37,829 nt of DNA from contig CACNPW010000009.1 in the NCBI GenBank assembly GCA_902622475.1, positions 1 through 37,829 on the forward strand, in the 5' to 3' direction. Below the pieces are notes generated by a model. That model did no database searches. It was not told the DNA's origin and saw only the letters and a list, made by a program, of their open reading frames with translations. Positions 1 through 10,542 of this stretch are shown piece after piece (the first letter of the stretch is position 1; each line of letters starts with the position of its first letter). Origin of the DNA: an uncultured Alphaproteobacteria bacterium. Its GTDB lineage: Bacteria; Pseudomonadota; Alphaproteobacteria; HIMB59; GCA-002718135. Made by a program: the position numbers and the translations under genes.

Positions 1-83
1 TTTTTGATCACTGCTACAGACTTTCATATTTAGAGAGGCAGATTTTGCTCTTTTGCCTAATTCAATAATATTATTTTCAATAC

Positions 84-87
<4 letters not shown>
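1..87 (-). CDS. proA: Glutamate-5-semialdehyde dehydrogenase (gamma-glutamyl phosphate reductase), N-terminal fragment
   Basis: Only the first 28 or so codons lie in the window; the rest runs off the left edge. The reverse strand from 87 reads MSIENNIIELGKRAKSASLN, matching the usual ProA start in which an ELGKRAK-AS helix opens the protein. ProA reduces the gamma-glutamyl phosphate made by ProB, the second step of proline synthesis in the cytoplasm. Its ATG overlaps the TGA of proB (ATGA at 84-87), so the two are translationally coupled. Identity rests on the N-terminal motif plus position after proB. Confidence 0.85.
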
Positions 88-2181
<2,094 letters not shown>

Positions 2182-2195
2182 TTAATTAATTGGGC

Positions 2196-2453
2196 TTATT
2201 GTTCTGTGGGAACAACTGATACAAAAGTTCTTACTCTTGTTTTTTTAAAAGCTACTTTTCCATTTATTGTAGCAAATATTGTGTGATCTTTACCTATGCC
2301 AACATTATCACCTGGATGAAACTTTGTGCCTCGTTGCCTAATGATAATGTTTCCTGCTATTACGTTTTCACCGCCAAATTTCTTAACTCCAAGTCTTCGA
2401 CCCGCTGAGTCTCTTCCATTCCTAGAACTACCACCTGCTTTTTTCGTTGCCAT
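2196..2453 (-). CDS. rpmA: 50S ribosomal protein L27
   Basis: This 85-residue protein of the large subunit sits near the peptidyl transferase centre. The start [20 protein letters not shown] and the following LGVKKFGGE and [10 protein letters not shown] segments are diagnostic of L27. No N-terminal presequence of the Firmicute type is present. Its ATG overlaps the rplU stop codon by one base (TAATG at 2451-2455), so L21 and L27 are translationally coupled, as expected for a pair made in equal amounts. Confidence 0.98.
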   Translation of the reverse strand: MATKKAGGSSRNGRDSAGRRLGVKKFGGENVIAGNIIIRQRGTKFHPGDNVGIGKDHTIFATINGKVAFKKTRVRTFVSVVPTEQ

Positions 2454-2974
2454 TATTTATCTTCTTTTTTAGTTTTAACAGTTTTTTTAACAGTTTTCTT
2501 TACTGATTTTTTCTTTGTAGGTGAAGCTTTATTTACTGCTTTTTTTGTAACTGTCTTCTTTTTTGCAACTTTTACTTCTTTAGACTCAATTTTTTCTCTA
2601 CTAACTTTAGTTTCAGTTTTTTTAACTTTTTTTGTTTCAGGTTCAGCAGTGGACTTTTTTCCACCATAAGAAATTGATTCTATTCTTAATACAGTTAGAT
2701 ATTGTCTATGACCTTGTGTTAGTCTGTAATTTTGTCTTTTTCTTTTTTTAAAAACTATTATTTTTTTATCTCTGATTTGATCAACAATTTTTGCTTCAAT
2801 TGAAGCATCTTTTAGTAATGGCTCACCTAAGCTATTTGTGCTTTGATCACTGATCGCTAATACATCAGTAATAGACACCTTATCACCTTTGGATCCCTCA
2901 AGTTTTTCTACTTTAAGTATCTGACCAGCTCTTGCTGAGTATTGCTTTCCACCAGTTTTGAAAATTGCTAACAT
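2453..2974 (-). CDS. rplU: 50S ribosomal protein L21 with long lysine-rich C-terminal tail
   Basis: L21 is a large-subunit protein that contacts 23S rRNA and L20. The first 100 or so residues carry the family signature ([42 protein letters not shown]). Typical L21 ends near residue 103, but this one continues for about 70 residues of Lys/Thr/Val repeats such as [11 protein letters not shown] and [13 protein letters not shown], ending KTKKEDK. Such extensions occur in some alphaproteobacterial L21 proteins and are probably disordered, RNA-binding tails. The gene heads the rplU-rpmA-obgE-proB-proA run, and a promoter-like sequence lies just upstream at 2992-3018. Confidence 0.97.
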   Translation of the reverse strand: MLAIFKTGGKQYSARAGQILKVEKLEGSKGDKVSITDVLAISDQSTNSLGEPLLKDASIEAKIVDQIRDKKIIVFKKRKRQNYRLTQGHRQYLTVLRIESISYGGKKSTAEPETKKVKKTETKVSREKIESKEVKVAKKKTVTKKAVNKASPTKKKSVKKTVKKTVKTKKEDK

Positions 2975-2991
2975 ATCTTTTGATGGCGAGG

Positions 2992-3018
2992 TTTATAGTG
3001 AACTATGCTAATAGTCAA
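2992..3018 (-). promoter_or_regulatory. Candidate sigma-70 promoter of rplU
   Basis: On the reverse strand TTGACT (3013-3018) is followed after 15 bases by TATAAA (2992-2997), 17 bases before the rplU start codon. Shifting the -35 box to TTTGAC gives a 16-base spacer. Its position directly upstream of the first gene of the ribosomal run supports the call, but the spacing is slightly short and nothing beyond sequence supports it. Confidence 0.4.
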
Positions 3019-3054
3019 ATTAAAAATATGGCGTAAATACTGGAAATAAAGACC

Positions 3055-3807
3055 TTAAAAGCTATCCTTTGCTTTTCGCAAATAAGCAAATAATTCAAAG
3101 TCTGTAAAACCTAGCTCTTTCTTAATTATAGTACCTAATTTTGAATTTTGATTCAGGAATAAGTTATATTGTTTTTCATCTTCTAATAAAAAGGGTACGG
3201 ATTTTCCTTTATTATTTAAATCATCATTAATTTTGTCTCTAACTGTCAAATAAGCACTTTCTTTTTTGAGTGTTTTCTCAAGAAAATTTAAATTGCTTTT
3301 TGTATATTCATGACCACAATAAATAATTGTATTTTTATCTAACTCATTGATTTTTTTTAAACTGTTAAACATTTCATTTAATGTTCCTTCAAACACACGA
3401 CCACAACCAAGTCTGAACAGTGTATCACCACAAAATAAAACACCATTGTCTTCATCATAGTAAATTATATGATCTAATGTATGCCCAGGTGTTTTTATTA
3501 TTCTAAATGTATTTAAGCAGGAGTTGACTTCATCTCCATCACGTAAAACGAATCTTGTATTTTCAATCTGAGCACTTGGAGAGTGTATATTAACTTCTGG
3601 AAAAACATTAAGTATTCCTTTTACACCTGAAGTGTGATCTTTATGATGATGTGTAATAAATATATCTTCTATGATTAAATTATTTTCAAGAGCAAAATTT
3701 AATATAGGATTACTATCAGCAGGATCTATAATACAGCTCTTAAGTGTGTCATTATATAAAACAAAAGAGTAGTTATCTTTTAATTGATTTATAATTTCAA
3801 CTTTCAT
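3055..3807 (-). CDS. gloB: Hydroxyacylglutathione hydrolase (glyoxalase II)
   Basis: This metallo-beta-lactamase-fold enzyme hydrolyses S-lactoylglutathione to lactate and glutathione, the second step of methylglyoxal detoxification. The dinuclear metal site is visible: HHHKDH at residues 53-58 (the HxHxDH motif), PGHT with His near 109, CGDTLF with Asp near 128 and CGHEYT further on. The 250-residue length is normal for GloB including its C-terminal helical domain. It lies 7 bases downstream of metW and probably shares the metX transcript, a common alphaproteobacterial arrangement. Confidence 0.93.
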   Translation of the reverse strand: MKVEIINQLKDNYSFVLYNDTLKSCIIDPADSNPILNFALENNLIIEDIFITHHHKDHTSGVKGILNVFPEVNIHSPSAQIENTRFVLRDGDEVNSCLNTFRIIKTPGHTLDHIIYYDEDNGVLFCGDTLFRLGCGRVFEGTLNEMFNSLKKINELDKNTIIYCGHEYTKSNLNFLEKTLKKESAYLTVRDKINDDLNNKGKSVPFLLEDEKQYNLFLNQNSKLGTIIKKELGFTDFELFAYLRKAKDSF

Positions 3808-3814
3808 CTAATAA

Positions 3815-4498
3815 CTAATTTGCAATAACAGAATTTTTTGCAAAAACTTTTTTTGATGATTTAATTTTTATTGGTTCAAAATTTTTATAACTTAATAAAA
3901 AGATAGCTTCGTGAGTGAAAAAATTAACTCCAGTAACTGATTCATTTATATCAAATTGCTTACCTTTTGATGTTAATCCAATACTTTTTTCAATCACAAT
4001 ATTCATTTCATTACACAAATTCAAAAAATCCTTAATTGTAAAAAAATGAATATTAGGTGTGTCATACCACGTATAAGGTAAACTTTCTGTTACTGGCATT
4101 CTTCCAGATATTAAAAGCTGTAATCTTATTTTCCAATGTCCAAAGTTAGGAAAAGAAACTATTGCTTTTGATCCTATTCTTAATAATTCAGACAGAATAT
4201 CTTTAGGCTTCATCATTGCTTGTAAAGTTTGACTTAAAATTACATAATCAAAACTATTATTTGAATATTGGGACAAATCCAATTCGGCATTTCCATGTAC
4301 AACATTGAAACCTCTTGCAATGGCATTTGCAGCTAGACCTCTATTTAATTCAATGCCATGAGTTATCGCATTACGATTATTTTCTAATTGTTCCATAAGA
4401 CCGCCATCACCACATCCAATATCTAGGATTTTTCTATCTTCTGCGATAAGTGTTTCAATAAGAGACCAATCTTTTCTTATGCTATTAATTTTATTCAT
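3815..4498 (-). CDS. metW: MetW, partner protein of homoserine acyltransferase MetX
   Basis: MetW is a class I methyltransferase-fold protein encoded beside metX in many proteobacteria, where it is needed for full MetX activity in methionine synthesis. A SAM-binding-type motif ILDIGCGDGGLM lies near residues 25-36. The family segments SQTLQAMMKP and FPNFGHWKIRLQL, then LPYTWYDTPNIHF, are diagnostic. The length of 227 residues fits, with an additional basic tail. It overlaps the metX stop by 8 bases (4491-4498). Whether MetW methylates anything is not known; a partner role is the established view. Confidence 0.93.
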   Translation of the reverse strand: MNKINSIRKDWSLIETLIAEDRKILDIGCGDGGLMEQLENNRNAITHGIELNRGLAANAIARGFNVVHGNAELDLSQYSNNSFDYVILSQTLQAMMKPKDILSELLRIGSKAIVSFPNFGHWKIRLQLLISGRMPVTESLPYTWYDTPNIHFFTIKDFLNLCNEMNIVIEKSIGLTSKGKQFDINESVTGVNFFTHEAIFLLSYKNFEPIKIKSSKKVFAKNSVIAN

Positions 4499-5639
4499 CT
4501 ATTTTCGCAAAGTTGTTTGTTAGGAAACCTTTTATTACATCATCTAACTGTGGTTCCTCTAATAAAAAACTATCATGTCCTTTATCAGTATCAATTTCTA
4601 GAAAGCTCACTTCTCTTGATAGAGAATTTAATTGATTTACAATCATTTTACTTTCTATTGTAGGGAATAACCAATCCGAGGTAAATGAGACAATTAAATA
4701 TTTTAAATGGTTATTTGGATTATGACTAAAATCAATATTTTTTCTAAATGTTTCATCATGATCAAAATAATCCATAGCCCTTGTTAAATAAAGATATGAA
4801 TTTGCATCAAATCTTTCAACAAATGATTTACCTTGATATCTCAGATAACTCTCAACTTGAAAATCAGCATCAAATCCAAAAGAAATAATATCTCTTGATT
4901 GAAGTTTTCTTCCAAATTTTCTATGCATCGCATTCTCGGATAAATATGTGATATGCGCAATCATTCTTGCTACTGATAGACCTCTTTCTGGCACTTCATT
5001 ATTTTCAAAATACTTTCCATTTTTCCAAATAGGATCACTCATTATTGCCTGTCGCCCAACTTCATGAAATGCAATATTTTGAGCCGAATGTTTTAACGCG
5101 CCCGCAATATGTATTATATTTAAAATTTTATCTGGAAAATCGATTGCCCATTGAAGCGCTTGCATTGCTCCCATCGAACCACCAATGACAGAAAATAACT
5201 TCTCTATATTTAAACTTTCAATCAATAAAGATTGAGCCTTCACCATATCTTTTATTGTTATGGAAGGAAAATTACCACCATATGCAACATCACTTCCATT
5301 TTGTAACTCTTTAGGACCCGTTGAGCCAGCACAACCGCCGAGTACGTTTGAACAAATTACAAAAAATTTGTTTGTATCAATTGGTTTATTAGGCCCAACC
5401 ATTCTAGACCACCAACCTTCTCTCCCAGTAATGGGATTATTCCCAGTAACATATTGATCTCCAGTTAAAGCATGGCAAACAAGAATAGCATTAGTTTTAT
5501 CAGCATTTAATTTGCCATATGTTTTGAATGCTAGTTTAAAACTATCTATTATATCTCCTGATTCTAGTTTTAAATTAATATTCTCGAAATAGGCTATTTC
5601 GCTTTCAAGTTTTGTGTCAGTAGTAAATTTTGTTTTCAT
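4491..5639 (-). CDS. metX: Homoserine O-acyltransferase
   Basis: MetX activates homoserine by O-acylation for methionine synthesis. It has the alpha/beta-hydrolase fold with the nucleophile Ser near residue 155 in GGSMGAMQALQWA, an Asp in FTSDWLFP and the catalytic His in KGHDSFLLEEPQ close to the C-terminus. LVCHALTGDQY and GGCAGSTGPK are also family signatures. At 382 residues it is full length. Acetyl versus succinyl specificity cannot be told by eye; MetX paired with MetW is often a succinyltransferase in proteobacteria. A SAM-II-type riboswitch and a promoter precede it, so SAM should repress the metX-metW-gloB run. Confidence 0.95.
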   Translation of the reverse strand: MKTKFTTDTKLESEIAYFENINLKLESGDIIDSFKLAFKTYGKLNADKTNAILVCHALTGDQYVTGNNPITGREGWWSRMVGPNKPIDTNKFFVICSNVLGGCAGSTGPKELQNGSDVAYGGNFPSITIKDMVKAQSLLIESLNIEKLFSVIGGSMGAMQALQWAIDFPDKILNIIHIAGALKHSAQNIAFHEVGRQAIMSDPIWKNGKYFENNEVPERGLSVARMIAHITYLSENAMHRKFGRKLQSRDIISFGFDADFQVESYLRYQGKSFVERFDANSYLYLTRAMDYFDHDETFRKNIDFSHNPNNHLKYLIVSFTSDWLFPTIESKMIVNQLNSLSREVSFLEIDTDKGHDSFLLEEPQLDDVIKGFLTNNFAKIDE

Positions 5640-5673
5640 ATCTTTTTAGTCTAACACTATTTGAAAGAATGAA

Positions 5674-5738
5674 GGTGGAGTGTAAACGCTTTAGCTGATT
5701 ATTGCTCCACCCGCAAGCTGTCTCAAATCGGTGATAAT
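5674..5738 (-). promoter_or_regulatory. SAM-II-type riboswitch upstream of metX with competing hairpin
   Basis: Reading the reverse strand, the conserved SAM-II core is present in order: CACC (5730-5733), GATTTG (5724-5729), GCTTGC (5713-5718), GGTG (5708-5711) and GCTAAAG (5689-5695). CACC pairs with GGTG to form P1, and AGCT in the loop can pair with AGCT of the 3' segment to form the pseudoknot. Known SAM-II elements have the same GATTTG, CTTGC and GCTAAA blocks and sit upstream of metX or metA in alphaproteobacteria. The related SAM-V class is a less likely alternative. GGTGGAG (5705-5711) can instead pair with CTCCACC (5674-5680), which excludes P1 and may be the expression switch. No U-run follows, so a classical terminator is not evident. 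Confidence 0.78.
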
Positions 5739-5742
5739 CGGT

Positions 5743-5770
5743 CTTATATTTATATATCTTTCTAAGTCAA
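5743..5770 (-). promoter_or_regulatory. Promoter of the metX-metW-gloB run
   Basis: On the reverse strand TTGACT (5765-5770) and TATAAG (5743-5748) are separated by 16 bases, a good sigma-70 match. The predicted start of transcription lies only a few bases before the riboswitch P1 stem, which is where an aptamer is expected to begin. This agreement between promoter and aptamer strengthens both calls. Confidence 0.6.
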
Positions 5771-5836
5771 TAAATCGTCATTTTTTAAATTAAATACTAC
5801 TTTATTTTGATTTATCGTAAGATAGTTTGTAAAGAA

Positions 5837-7198
5837 ATGTCCAAAATTATGAAAAATAAAGAATTAGACAATTTAAGAACCAAAATTAATAATATTGATG
5901 ATGAAATTTTATCTTTATTATCTAATCGATCTAAAATTGTTTTAGAAATAGGAAAACACAAAAAAGATAATTCAGTTGTTGATCTAGATAGAGAACAAAA
6001 AATTCTCGACAGATTAAGCTCGAAATTTACAGGATCTTATCCGAAAGATACTATTGTTAGACTTTGGAGAGAAATTTTTCAATCTTCTGAAAAACTTCAG
6101 AAGTTAACTAAAGAAAATATTCAATCAAAAAGATCTATAGAAAACATTAATGTTTATAAAGGTGGTAAGGCAAAGTTAAATAACAACAAAAGAGTTATCA
6201 AACTTTCTTCAAATGAAAATCCCTATGGTGCTTCACCGAAAGCAATTGAATTGTTAGAAACAAAAAATATTAATCATGATTTACATAGATACCCAGAAAT
6301 TGATGGATCATCATTAAGAGAAGCAATAGCTAAAAATTTTTCTATTGATAGTAATAGAATTATTCTTGGCTCTGGCTCAGATGAAGTTTTATTATTTGCA
6401 GCTTTGGCATTTTGTCAAGATGGTGATGAAATTCTCCACGCAAACCACGGCTTTGAGATGTATTCAATTGTGAGTAAAGTAGTTGGTGCAGTTCCAAAAA
6501 AAATTAAGGAAGATGTAAATTTCAATTTAAATATTGAAAATCTCATAGATCAAACAAATGACGCTACTAAAGTAATCTATATTGCATCACCTAATAATCC
6601 AACCGGAACTTATTTGTCTAGAGACCAACTTGTTAAATTAATGAATAGTATTTCTAAAAATATTATAGTTGTTATAGACGGGGCATATGTTGAATATGTG
6701 CAAAAAGACGATTACGATAAAGGATTTAGTTTAACGGATGAATATGAAAATATTATTTTAACAAGAACATTTTCAAAAACATATGGTCTCGCAGCTTTAA
6801 GAGTAGGCTGGTGTTATACCAGTCAAAAAATAGCTGATATAATTAATAAAATAAAACCTCCTTTTAATACGACAACTATTTCACAGTCTCTTGCAATTAA
6901 AGCTTTGGAGGATAAAGAACATATTGAAAACTCTGTTAAATTAAATTCTGAAATTAAAGATTGGTTTGAAAAAAAGCTCAAACTTCTAAATATTAAAACC
7001 AGACAAACTGAAGGTAATTTTACTTTAATTGAAACTTCAGAAGAAGAAGCTGAGAAAATTAGTAATCATCTTATGAATGATGGCATTATTATAAGGCGTT
7101 TAAATAGTTATAATCTGCCCAATTTTCTGAGAATTAGTATTGGTACAAAAGAAGAAATGAATATGACAGTTGAAAGTTTGAAGAAATTTAATGTCTAA
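5837..7198 (+). CDS. Chorismate mutase fused to a HisC-type aminotransferase
   Basis: The N-terminal 90 or so residues are an AroQ-type chorismate mutase (LRTKINNIDDEILSLL, then NRSKIVLEIGKHK and LDREQKIL). The remainder is a class I/II aminotransferase of the histidinol-phosphate type, with SSNENPYGASPKA and the PLP lysine in TRTFSKTYGLAALRVGW. The mutase makes prephenate; the aminotransferase could act on prephenate or another aromatic keto acid, or on histidinol phosphate. The 8-base overlap with tyrA argues for an aromatic role. HisC-type genes normally stand alone beside tyrA in alphaproteobacteria, so the fusion is noteworthy. ATG 5837 was chosen; ATG 5849 is possible and an upstream TTG is unlikely. 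The gene diverges from metX. Confidence 0.88.
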   Translation: MSKIMKNKELDNLRTKINNIDDEILSLLSNRSKIVLEIGKHKKDNSVVDLDREQKILDRLSSKFTGSYPKDTIVRLWREIFQSSEKLQKLTKENIQSKRSIENINVYKGGKAKLNNNKRVIKLSSNENPYGASPKAIELLETKNINHDLHRYPEIDGSSLREAIAKNFSIDSNRIILGSGSDEVLLFAALAFCQDGDEILHANHGFEMYSIVSKVVGAVPKKIKEDVNFNLNIENLIDQTNDATKVIYIASPNNPTGTYLSRDQLVKLMNSISKNIIVVIDGAYVEYVQKDDYDKGFSLTDEYENIILTRTFSKTYGLAALRVGWCYTSQKIADIINKIKPPFNTTTISQSLAIKALEDKEHIENSVKLNSEIKDWFEKKLKLLNIKTRQTEGNFTLIETSEEEAEKISNHLMNDGIIIRRLNSYNLPNFLRISIGTKEEMNMTVESLKKFNV

Positions 7199-8102
7199 AA
7201 AAACTTTTGATTCAGCTCTGGTCATCGGTATGGGATTAATTGGATCATCCATAGCGAGGGCAATGAAGGAAAAACAATTAGCAAAAAAAATTTTTGCTAT
7301 TGATAGAGATAGTGAGGTAATAAATATTTCAAAAAATTTAAATCTTGTGGATGCAATAGAGAGTGATTTAAATAAATATAATCAACAATTTGATATTGTT
7401 TTTATTTGTACACCCTTGAGTTCATATAGAGATATATTTAAGCAATTGAATAGCTATGTTAATGAAACAACACTAGTAACAGATGTTGGTTCAACAAAAG
7501 TAAGTGTTATAGAAGATTTTAAAGAATCAATTAATAATAAAAAAATTTTATTTGTTCCTGCCCACCCTATTGCTGGATTAGAGAAAAGTGGACCAGAATT
7601 TGGTTTCGCAAAGCTCTTTGAGAATAGGTATTGTATTTTGACTCCAACAGAAACTCAGAGTGAGATAACAAGATCAGTTTCAGATATTTGGGAGTCATTT
7701 GGAATGAATATAGAAATCATGGAACCTAAACGTCATGACAGAGTACTAGCTATGACATCTCATATTCCACAACTCATTGCATATTCTGTCGTAGGAACTG
7801 CAACAGAGCTTGAATCTCAAATGAAAGATGAAGTAATTAAATATTCAGCTGCAGGTTTTAGAGATTTCACAAGATTGGCAGGTAGTGATCCAGTAATGTG
7901 GCGTGATGTTTATGAAAAAAATAAAGAAGCCGTTTTAGAAATGCTTGGTCGTTTCAGTGAAGATCTGCTTACTTATCAAAAAGCAATAAGAAATAATGAT
8001 TTAAAATATTTGGAAAAAAAATTTATACAATCAAAAGAGATTAGAAAAATTATTGAAGAGATTGGCCAAGCAGGTACTTTTGATCCCACAGAAAAGAATT
8101 AG
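7191..8102 (+). CDS. tyrA: Prephenate (or arogenate/cyclohexadienyl) dehydrogenase
   Basis: TyrA oxidatively decarboxylates prephenate or arogenate on the way to tyrosine. The dinucleotide-binding loop GMGLIGSSIARA lies near residues 13-24. TDVGSTK and PAHPIAGLEKSGP are TyrA signatures, with the catalytic His in PAHPIAG. SHIPQLIAYS and AAGFRDFTRLAGSDP mark the helical dimerisation domain. The 303-residue length is typical of single-domain TyrA without an ACT domain, and the mutase activity is supplied by the overlapping upstream fusion gene. NAD versus NADP and prephenate versus arogenate preference cannot be decided here. Confidence 0.94.
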   Translation: MSKKTFDSALVIGMGLIGSSIARAMKEKQLAKKIFAIDRDSEVINISKNLNLVDAIESDLNKYNQQFDIVFICTPLSSYRDIFKQLNSYVNETTLVTDVGSTKVSVIEDFKESINNKKILFVPAHPIAGLEKSGPEFGFAKLFENRYCILTPTETQSEITRSVSDIWESFGMNIEIMEPKRHDRVLAMTSHIPQLIAYSVVGTATELESQMKDEVIKYSAAGFRDFTRLAGSDPVMWRDVYEKNKEAVLEMLGRFSEDLLTYQKAIRNNDLKYLEKKFIQSKEIRKIIEEIGQAGTFDPTEKN

Positions 8103-8806
8103 TTATTCAATAATAAATTTGAAGCAGTTTCTATTCTATTTTGAACTTCGTTTAATATAAATTTTTTATCTAAACCTTCATCAATTGTCGGTAAAAATTT
8201 TATAGTAATTAATCCTTTTTCTAATACCCATGTTTGTTTTGGCCAACATAAACCTGAATTTAAAGCTACAGGAAGGATTTTTCTTTTTGTATGATTATAA
8301 ATTCCGATAAAACCTGTCTTATAATCAGGTTTACTACCAGGCAGCTTTCTTGTTCCTTCGGGGAAAATAATAATTGAAGATCCAAAAGATAATTTTGATT
8401 GAACTTTTTGTAACATATCTCTCATAGCTTTTGTTCCACCATCTCTATTAATCGCAACCATATTAGACTTGAATAAATATTGTCCAAAAATTGGTATAAA
8501 GAAAAGCTCTCTTTTATGGACAAAGAAACAATCTTTTAAATAGTAATAGAGTGCGAGTGTCTCAAATGCGGACTGATGTTTAGACGCAATTAAGACACTT
8601 TCATTTGGAATATTTTCTAAACCCTCAATTTTATGTTTAATATTACATATAAGATTAAGAAAAACAAAAATAACACGTATCCAAAGTTTTGTTGGATATT
8701 TAAGTAAATAACTTGGCAATAAGAGAAAAGGTAAACATACAATACCCATCAACACAGTCCATATGACCAAGGAAATATAAAATATTATACTTTTTAAAAT
8801 TAACAT
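8099..8806 (-). CDS. plsC: 1-acyl-sn-glycerol-3-phosphate acyltransferase
   Basis: PlsC transfers a second acyl chain to lysophosphatidic acid, giving phosphatidic acid for membrane lipid synthesis. An N-terminal hydrophobic segment spans roughly residues 5-32. The acyltransferase motifs follow: KHQSAFET with His near 77 (alphaproteobacterial form of HX4D/E), VAINRDGG near 118-124 and FPEGTR at 148-153. It is 235 residues, a normal size, and faces tyrA tail to tail with a 4-base overlap of the stop codons. A lysophospholipid acyltransferase with another acceptor is possible. Confidence 0.9.
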   Translation of the reverse strand: MLILKSIIFYISLVIWTVLMGIVCLPFLLLPSYLLKYPTKLWIRVIFVFLNLICNIKHKIEGLENIPNESVLIASKHQSAFETLALYYYLKDCFFVHKRELFFIPIFGQYLFKSNMVAINRDGGTKAMRDMLQKVQSKLSFGSSIIIFPEGTRKLPGSKPDYKTGFIGIYNHTKRKILPVALNSGLCWPKQTWVLEKGLITIKFLPTIDEGLDKKFILNEVQNRIETASNLLLNN

Positions 8807-8856
8807 ACTTAATGATTTTGTTTTATATACTAGCCTGACTGATCTATATATAATTT

Positions 8857-9300
8857 ATGTTCATTGTTTGCTCTAATTGTGAATTCAAGTATTTAGTAAA
8901 TTCTGCAGATCTTAAACCAAATGGTAGAATGGTTGAATGCGCAAATTGTAATCATCAATGGTTTCAAGAATTAGATGATACTGACATTACATCATCAGTC
9001 CCATCTACAAAAAAAGAAGAATTAGATCAAAATTTAAAAAAAAATAACCAAAAAGAAAAATTAAAAAAAGATCCAGTCAGAAATTTACCAAGTACAGTTG
9101 TAAGACAAGAAAAACCAAGTGTTATTAATTCAACGATAGTAATTGCTCTAGCTATAGTTGTAATTTTAGCAATATGGATTTATCGATCCTACGGTGTAAA
9201 TACTTTTATTATTATTGATTTCTATATTAGGGAATTTTTCTTTAATTTAAATTTGATAATTTCAGACTTAGCTAAAATTATACACAATACTTTAAATTAG
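8857..9300 (+). CDS. Zinc-ribbon (MJ0042-type) single-pass membrane protein
   Basis: The N-terminus is an MJ0042-type zinc ribbon with paired cysteines C5/C8 and C28/C31 (IVCSNCEFKY and VECANCNHQWFQ). A Lys/Gln/Glu-rich linker of about 50 residues follows, then one transmembrane segment near residues 90-108 and a hydrophobic C-terminal tail. Proteins of this layout are widespread in alphaproteobacteria but their role is not established. The ribbon begins at the first residues, which fixes the start. The gene ends one base before the lysA stop on the other strand. Confidence 0.85.
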   Translation: MFIVCSNCEFKYLVNSADLKPNGRMVECANCNHQWFQELDDTDITSSVPSTKKEELDQNLKKNNQKEKLKKDPVRNLPSTVVRQEKPSVINSTIVIALAIVVILAIWIYRSYGVNTFIIIDFYIREFFFNLNLIISDLAKIIHNTLN

Positions 9301-10542
9301 TTACAACCAGCTAGGAATAATATCAGCTTCAATTATTTTCTCAATTTTTTCTGGAGAATAAATAATTGCATAATTATCATTGTTTATTAAAATTTCAGAG
9401 GGCAGTGGTCTAGAGTTATAATTTGAAGACATTACTTTTCCATAGGCTCCTGTATTTTTTATAACCAATAGATTGCCAATTTTTTGTTTAGCCAATTTAA
9501 TATTTTTTAAAAAAACATCTGAACTTTCACAAATTGGACCAGCAATAGCATAATCCATAATTTCCTCTGATTTTATATCAATCGCTAAAATTTCATGATG
9601 TGCACCATACATGGCTGGACGTATCAATGTATTCATTCCTGCATCAACAATTAAATAATTTATACCTCCATTATTTTTAATTGTAACAATAGAAGTGACT
9701 GTAACTCCAGCCTCAGCAATTAAATACCGACCAGGCTCAAATGATAATTCATAGTTTGTTTGCGTAAAACAATTATCAAGTTCTTCTTTTACCATCTCAA
9801 TATTAAAGTCAGGATCAGATTCTTCATATTTAACATGAAAACCTCCACCCAAATCTACATGCTTGATATTAATACCTGATTCAATAAACTTATTTGCAGC
9901 CATTTTCATTTGAGAAAACGTATTTCTATACGCCTCAATTTTACTAATTTGACTTCCAATATGACAACTAATACCAATTAAATTTAAATTTTTACAACTT
10001 TTAACTAATTTGATAATTTTATCTAAATTTTCAAATTCAATACCAAACTTATCAGTTTTTTTTCCTGTTGAAATTTTACTTAAAGTCTCACCATCAACAT
10101 CTGGATTAAGTCTAACACCAATATCAACGATTTTATTTTTTTCATTTGCTAAATTATCGAGTAGTTTTATTTCTTCTAAAGATTCAGTATTAATTAAACG
10201 TATGTTTTTATGCATAGCATAGAGTAAGTCTTGTTCAGATTTTCCAACACCTTCAAAAATTATTTTTTTTGGATTGAAACCAGCTTCCAAGGCCCTTTTT
10301 AATTCACCAACTGACACTACATCTGCTCCAATATCTAACGAGTTCATTAATTTCAAAATAGCTTGATTTGAATTAGACTTAATTGAATAAAAAATATTAT
10401 TACCTAAAATTTCTTTAGCTTTATTTACTTGATTTATAATTTTTTGTTGTGAATACACATAAAAAGGTGTTTCACAAACTTTCACCAAGTCATATAGAGA
10501 AGTACCCTCAATATACGGGTCATTATTTTTATAAGTGAGCAT
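9301..10542 (-). CDS. lysA: Diaminopimelate decarboxylase
   Basis: LysA is a PLP enzyme that decarboxylates meso-diaminopimelate to lysine. The PLP lysine is K55 in FYSIKSNSNQ. Other fold-III markers include CHIGSQI, DLGGGFHVKYE and EPGRYLIAEAG, and the substrate-binding CESSDVF near the C-terminus. At 413 residues it is full length. The gene follows lptM with no gap, as last member of the argH-lptM-lysA run. Confidence 0.96.
   Translation of the reverse strand: MLTYKNNDPYIEGTSLYDLVKVCETPFYVYSQQKIINQVNKAKEILGNNIFYSIKSNSNQAILKLMNSLDIGADVVSVGELKRALEAGFNPKKIIFEGVGKSEQDLLYAMHKNIRLINTESLEEIKLLDNLANEKNKIVDIGVRLNPDVDGETLSKISTGKKTDKFGIEFENLDKIIKLVKSCKNLNLIGISCHIGSQISKIEAYRNTFSQMKMAANKFIESGINIKHVDLGGGFHVKYEESDPDFNIEMVKEELDNCFTQTNYELSFEPGRYLIAEAGVTVTSIVTIKNNGGINYLIVDAGMNTLIRPAMYGAHHEILAIDIKSEEIMDYAIAGPICESSDVFLKNIKLAKQKIGNLLVIKNTGAYGKVMSSNYNSRPLPSEILINNDNYAIIYSPEKIEKIIEADIIPSWL

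Noticed and set aside
5724-5743. CCGATT direct repeat at the 5' end of the riboswitch as an operator
   Set aside because: The second copy is part of the aptamer (GATTTG block), and the first lies at the likely transcription start; two 6-base copies are too weak to claim a protein site.
8849-8854. TATAAT box just upstream of the zinc-ribbon gene
   Set aside because: It lies only 2 bases before the ATG, so transcription would start inside the gene, while the zinc ribbon requires the first residues. Probably chance in AT-rich sequence.
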